Source: Candidatus Endomicrobiellum guadaloupense
GTDB taxonomy: Bacteria; Elusimicrobiota; Endomicrobiia; Endomicrobiales; Endomicrobiaceae
Reading direction: 5' to 3'
Length of the DNA stretch: 64,000 bases
Assembly: GCA_031278895.1 (NCBI GenBank)
Contig: JAITJN010000037.1
Span: 1 to 64,000 of the forward strand
Shown here: positions 59,701 through 64,000 of the stretch, in pieces
Position numbering within the stretch: the first letter of the stretch is position 1
Layout of the letters: each line of letters begins with the position of its first letter
Notes under the pieces: generated by a model
Databases searched by the model: none
What the model saw: the letters and a program-made list of their open reading frames with translations, nothing else
What the model was told of the DNA's origin: nothing
Made by a program: the position numbers and the translations under genes

Positions 59701-60101
59701 TAAGGAAGCCCAAAAAAGGTGTCTTGATAAGTGCGGGAAGGGAAAAAGATAAAATTAAATTTATGGAAGTTATAGATAATCTCTATAAGCTTGGCGTTCT
59801 TGTTTATGCAACAAGAGGAACTGCAAAATTCCTTGAAGACAGAGGATATGAGGTAGAAACTGTCCACTGGAACCGCAACCCTAGGGCTGTAGATATAATA
59901 ATAGAAGGAAAAGTTGATTTTGTAATCAACATAAACAAAAATTTAAGTATTGACGAACTGCACAATAATTCTGAAATAAGAAAAACAGCTGTTAAATGTG
60001 GGTGTTCCCTGCTTACAAACCTTGAGAAAACAATAGCTTATTTGAGAGCTTATGATTCTTATGAAGAGTTGCAAAATATTGAACGCTGCATAAGTTTATA
60101 G
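56787..60101 (+). CDS. carB: Carbamoyl-phosphate synthase large subunit
   Basis: '[48 protein letters not shown]', two ATP-grasp halves, '[22 protein letters not shown]', C-terminal MGS-like domain. Confidence 0.97.
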   Translation: [1104 protein letters not shown]

Positions 60102-60355
60102 TTTTGGATATTGCAAGTTTAAGTTGCTAATGCAACAGGTTCTGTTGTTTGAGAAAGTAATCCTAAAAAGAAATAATATCTTGCACTTAACTCTTTTAAA
60201 AAAGATGGAAAGAAGTTGCAGCAGGCAGCATTACCCAACTTGAATTTGCCATTTCAAAATACTGATTACGTTTAGATAAATATGATGTCATAATGTCAAG
60301 GACAATGTATGTTTGTCATTCTCTATTAAAAAATTAGTTAATTATTGGAAAGAAA

Positions 60356-61537
60356 ATGATAACAAAAGATTTAATTTTGAGAATTTTTTCTGCAGCAAAT
60401 ATTTTAAGATGGAATGATCATATTCGCCCATCAGATTTTTCTGAGCTTGATAAGCAGTCGCATAAGATGATAATCGCATATATTATTGCCAAGTTCGAAG
60501 AGGAAAATGGAGAGTCTGTTGATTGGATAAAACTTATAGAAGGTGGTATTTTTGAATTTTTTCAGAGAATAATGCTTACAGATTTAAAGCCAGAAGTTTT
60601 TCGTGAGATAATGTCGAAAAAAGAAAAAGAATTAAATAAATGGGTTCTTGAAAATTTAAAAGAAGATTTAAATGCTATCGGTAAAGACTTTGCAAAAAGA
60701 TGTGAAAAATATTTCTCAGATGTTAATTATGCAAATTATGAGAAAAAAATATTGAGTGCAGCTCATTGTTTGTCTACTAAATGGGAATTTGTAATAGTAT
60801 ATCAATGGAACTCCATGCTTTATGGAATAGAGAAAACAAAAAACGAAATAGATGAAAGTCTTTCTTCTTGTGACGATTTGTTTGGAGTGACTCAATTGAT
60901 GTTTAATAAAAAATATTATGGTTTTTTAGACTTGTGCGGTCAGCTTAGGTTTCAACAAAGATGGGCTCAAGCATTTAGAGTGCAGAAGACTACGGTTTTA
61001 GGGCATATGTTAATGGTTGCGATATTTGCATATTTATTATCTCTTGAAATGGATGCTTCTGAAAAAAGAAGGTATAATAATTTCTATTCATCATTATTTC
61101 ACGATTTACCAGAGATCTTGACCAAAGATATAATTAAACCGGTTAAAACTTCTATACATGGACTAGAAGGTATAATAAAACAGTATGAAAAAAAACAAGT
61201 TGATGAACGAATACTTCCCTTAATTCCCCAAAGTTGGCATAGCGAGATGCAGTATTTTATAGAAGATGAATTTTCGGATAAATTTATTGAGAATGGTAAA
61301 GTTAGACGTGTTGACAACGCGGCTGACTTTGATAATGATAAATATAATGCTGTTGATGGAACTCTTGTAGAAATATGTGATAAACTTTGTGCTTATATAG
61401 AGGCATCTATGACTCTAGAATATGGTATAAATTCGTCCACACTGATAAAATCAAAAGAAATGCTTTACAAGAAATATTCAAGCATTAAAAAGAATAATTT
61501 AGACCTTAAACAATTGTACGACTATTTTGTTAATTAA
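60356..61537 (+). CDS. HD-domain hydrolase, YfbR/5'-nucleotidase-like
   Basis: 'QKTTVLGHMLMVAIFAYLLSLEM...FYSSLFHDLPEILTKDIIKPVKTSIHGLEGIIKQYE', 'VEICDKLCAYIEASMTLEYG'. Confidence 0.8.
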   Translation: MITKDLILRIFSAANILRWNDHIRPSDFSELDKQSHKMIIAYIIAKFEEENGESVDWIKLIEGGIFEFFQRIMLTDLKPEVFREIMSKKEKELNKWVLENLKEDLNAIGKDFAKRCEKYFSDVNYANYEKKILSAAHCLSTKWEFVIVYQWNSMLYGIEKTKNEIDESLSSCDDLFGVTQLMFNKKYYGFLDLCGQLRFQQRWAQAFRVQKTTVLGHMLMVAIFAYLLSLEMDASEKRRYNNFYSSLFHDLPEILTKDIIKPVKTSIHGLEGIIKQYEKKQVDERILPLIPQSWHSEMQYFIEDEFSDKFIENGKVRRVDNAADFDNDKYNAVDGTLVEICDKLCAYIEASMTLEYGINSSTLIKSKEMLYKKYSSIKKNNLDLKQLYDYFVN

Positions 61538-61542
61538 ATATA

Positions 61543-61626
61543 TGCTGAGGATGGGATTTGAACCCATACCGCCCTTTCGGGGACAGGCTTCTGAGACCTG
61601 CGTGTCTGCCATTCCACCACCTCAGC
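61543..61626 (-). tRNA. tRNA-Leu (anticodon CAG)
   Basis: Reverse complement GCTGAGGTGGTGGAATGGCAGACACGCAGGTCTCAGAAGCCTGTCCCCGAAAGGGCGGTATGGGTTCAAATCCCATCCTCAGCA. Long variable arm, loop CTCAGAA. Confidence 0.95.
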
Positions 61627-61824
61627 TCTGAATATACTTAACTGCTAGTAATTTTCATTTCAATAACATGATAATCTTCCACTTACCAGATTTGTATCTT
61701 AGGGAGCATGAAATGTTCAGTATAATACCACAAATAACTAAAATACTCCAGCATCTGTACAAGTCTAAATGTTTTGTTGATAAAGACTATCTCTTTCTTT
61801 CATGCGTTTGTCGTAGAGAAAGTT

Positions 61825-62160
61825 TTTTTTAGACTTAAAGCAACACAAACAGCGCACATAATAGGACTAAAGTGCAATACAATAAACTTGTGGGCGCAAC
61901 AAGAAGTTTAGAGAAGGGATGTATAAGCAAGAGGTAGAGGAATCTAAAGAGAAGCTAAGAGGAGAAGTAGAGCTAGATGAGAGTTATTTTTGTAGAAGTA
62001 TGATAAGAGGGTGATAGTTTAATTGAGTGAAGAAAGTTTTGGGTTGCATTTGAAAGAATGTGAAAGGAGATATAGAAGAGCATAGAGCAGATGAGGCAAG
62101 AATTAGGTATAATCTAATAAGGGGTTAGCTCTTTGCTACCTTTCTAGTTTAGAGTCGTCA
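61825..62160 (+). mobile_element. Degraded IS1595/ISXO2-type transposase remnant
   Basis: Fragments in shifted frames: 'FFRLKATQTAHIIGLKCNTINLWAQQEV*', 'REGMYKQEVEESKEKLRGEVELDESYF' (IS1595 hallmark GEVELDESYF) and 'SFGLHLKECERRYRR' (C-terminal hallmark). Confidence 0.75.
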
Positions 62161-62197
62161 TATTATACCTTATAAATTATAATAGAAAGGTTATGTC

Positions 62198-62314
62198 ATG
62201 AGAGTTAATCAAAAAATAATGAACCGTTCTTTAGATAAGAAAATAAATGTTCTTAAAGATATAGTCACGAAACAAGCTCAGATAAAAGCTTCAAAGATAT
62301 TGGAAGGTGAATAA
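62198..62314 (+). CDS. Small ORF (38 aa) upstream of cas9
   Basis: 'MRVNQKIMNRSLDKKINVLKDIVTKQAQIKASKILEGE*' preceded by GAAAGG. May be a real small protein or debris. Confidence 0.3.
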   Translation: MRVNQKIMNRSLDKKINVLKDIVTKQAQIKASKILEGE

Positions 62315-62452
62315 AGATATAGCTTTAGAAAACCAACTATGAGACACTAAAGAAATATTTGAAGACTTATTCATCCATATTTCATTTTCTTTGTCACATT
62401 GGTTCTATTTTAGTCGCTTTATATCAATTAGCAATATTTAGAGGAGTTACTT

Positions 62453-64000
62453 ATGCCAAGCAATGAATTAGTCTACTCTTTTGATTTGGGTTCCGGAAGT
62501 ATTGGTGTTTGCGTTAGGAGTGGCAAAAACATTTTACATTTAGAATCCCTATTAATTGATCCAGATTTTGCTTCAGTAAAAGAAGCATCTATGCGTAGAA
62601 GACAAATCCGTACACGCATAGCGCATAAAGAGAGAGAAGTGGTGGGACAAACAAGCAAAATTAGCAGGTATTGAAGTATTATCAACTGCCCAACCTTCAA
62701 AAGAAAATCCAAATCTTAAACCTGACAAAAGAATGTTAATAGAATTTCTACCACAAGCTTCTAAAGACAAAACAATATACTCTTCTCATTTATTAAGAAT
62801 AGCTCTTTTGCAAGGCGTAAAATTAGAAGGCTGGCAGATCTATAAAGCTATAAGATCTGCAATGCAAAGGAGAGGCTATGATGCACATCTGCCTTGGGCG
62901 CAAAGCTTAGACGAGCGAGAGAATGTAGATGCTTCAAACAGATATGGTGAAAAACTAAAAGAATTTTTCGCAAACAATCAGAAATATTATTATCCATGCT
63001 ATTACGAAGCTTTTACACAAGGTATTTGGGATCCAGAAAATCCCAAAATACTGACAACTAGGCTCGGAAAAAATCCAAATCCTGCAAGAAACAGAGGCAA
63101 CAAACCACCTGAAGACAAATGTTTCCCATCAAGACAGCATGTTGAAGAGGAATTAAGAGTTCTGCTTACAAAAGCAGCAGAATTATTTCCAAAACTTAAA
63201 GGTAAAGAAGACTTTGTTATTTATGGACCAGCAAAAGAAGCTTATGCTTCATATAATAACAAAAAATATGCTAAATACAGAGGGACTAATTGGGATTTGC
63301 AAGGATTATTAGGTCAGAAAGTACCAAGATTTGATAATAGAATTATTGCAAAGTGTTGTTTAATAGCACGTTATAATGTTTGTAAAGCAGACAAACAGGT
63401 AAATAAAGAAGTTTCTTTCTTGCTTGCTTTAAAAAATATGAGATATTCTAAAAATCATATAACAAGCATGCAGTTAAATCCACAACAAGTAAATGATATT
63501 TTTAAAAGATACACAGAATATCTTGAGATAGAGAAAAGTAAAGATGGGAATAGTGAGCAAAAAGATAAGACACTTAAAAAAAGAAAAGGCAAAGATAACC
63601 CTTTAACAAGAACTTTCTGGAAAAATTACGTAAATGACTTAGGTGGACAGGTAAACCCTGGCCAACAAGAGATATCAAAACCAAAAGATACCGGCAGAAG
63701 CAGGTTTTGTAAACCAGCATTGAATATATTGCATAGTTTAATTTTGTTTGGCAAAAATCCACATGATTATTATAAAGAACTTACTGAACAAAATAAAAAT
63801 ATTAACCCTAACAAGGGGCTAGTGAAAGAGGATTATAAATTTTTACTTAACATGCCAAATGATTGGTATTCCATAAGTATTCAAGATACAAGAGAAGATG
63901 ATAAAAAATTGTCCCGTCATGAAGCGGAAAGTAAAATAGTCGAGTATATATCAAAGATAAGCAATAGGGTAGTTCGTCATAGATTATTGATGTTGTTTAA
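62453..64000 (+). pseudogene. cas9: Cas9 (type II, probably II-C-like) N-terminal half with one frameshift; continues past window end
   Basis: RuvC-I 'LVYSFDLGSGSIGVCV', bridge helix 'ASMRRRQIRTRIAHKERE'. Frame shifts at ~62639, then an uninterrupted frame from 62640 to the window end: 'WWDKQAKLAGIEVLSTAQPSKENPNLKPDKRMLIEFLPQASKDKTIYSSHLLRIALLQGVKLEGWQIYKAIRSAMQRRGYDAHLPWAQS...ISNRVVRHRLLMLF'. This frame is absent from the ORF track because it lacks a start and runs off the edge. Confidence 0.85.

Noticed and set aside
60102-60355. Possible gene remnant between carB and the HD-domain gene
   Set aside because: Short stretch such as 'DGKKLQQAALPNLNLPFQNTDYV*' has no recognisable family, so no call was made.
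62453-64000. Programmed ribosomal frameshifting to make full-length Cas9
   Set aside because: The junction 'gagagagaagtggtggg' has no obvious slippery heptamer or downstream pseudoknot visible by eye, and no Cas9 recoding is known to me. Mutation or sequencing error is simpler.
61627-64000. CRISPR array near cas9
   Set aside because: No regularly spaced direct repeats are visible in the window; any array must lie beyond 64000 or elsewhere.

Overview
AT-rich, gene-dense bacterial chromosome segment from a diderm. The outer-membrane toolkit includes LptF/LptG, LolC/E + LolD, TamB, GT9 heptosyltransferase and a Tad/Flp pilus. Overall content and scattered pseudogenes suggest an Elusimicrobia/Endomicrobium-like host-associated genome; this taxonomic call is inference only. 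Main blocks: (1) a xerC/D-type recombinase convergent with a minus-strand lptF-lptG-cbiM-PDGLE-larB-larC-larE cluster (nickel uptake plus nickel-pincer cofactor synthesis, no larA in the window); (2) a 1761-aa SprA-like giant outer-membrane protein; (3) a Tad pilus locus in which TadA carries an N-terminal TadZ/CpaE-like domain without a Walker A motif, with flanking lipoproteins and a PorV-like barrel; (4) lysS, lolC/E-lolD, ilvE, tamB, mscL; (5) a 1808-aa exported multidomain protein (Tiki/ChaN-like N-terminal region, membrane-embedded HELAH zincin, TIM-barrel-like C-terminus) with a composition break inside the gene; (6) an envelope-glycan cluster with two GT39 proteins, one fused to PAP2; (7) a GH57 enzyme, tRNA-fMet, three-gene split glutamate synthase, carA, an amino-acid permease pseudogene and carB; (8) tRNA-Leu, a degraded IS1595-type transposase and a cas9 gene that runs off the right edge and has a single frameshift right after the bridge helix. 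The best candidate for something undescribed is the 1808-aa protein. The frameshifted cas9, the TadZ-TadA fusion and the SprA/PorV-like pair are also worth checking.
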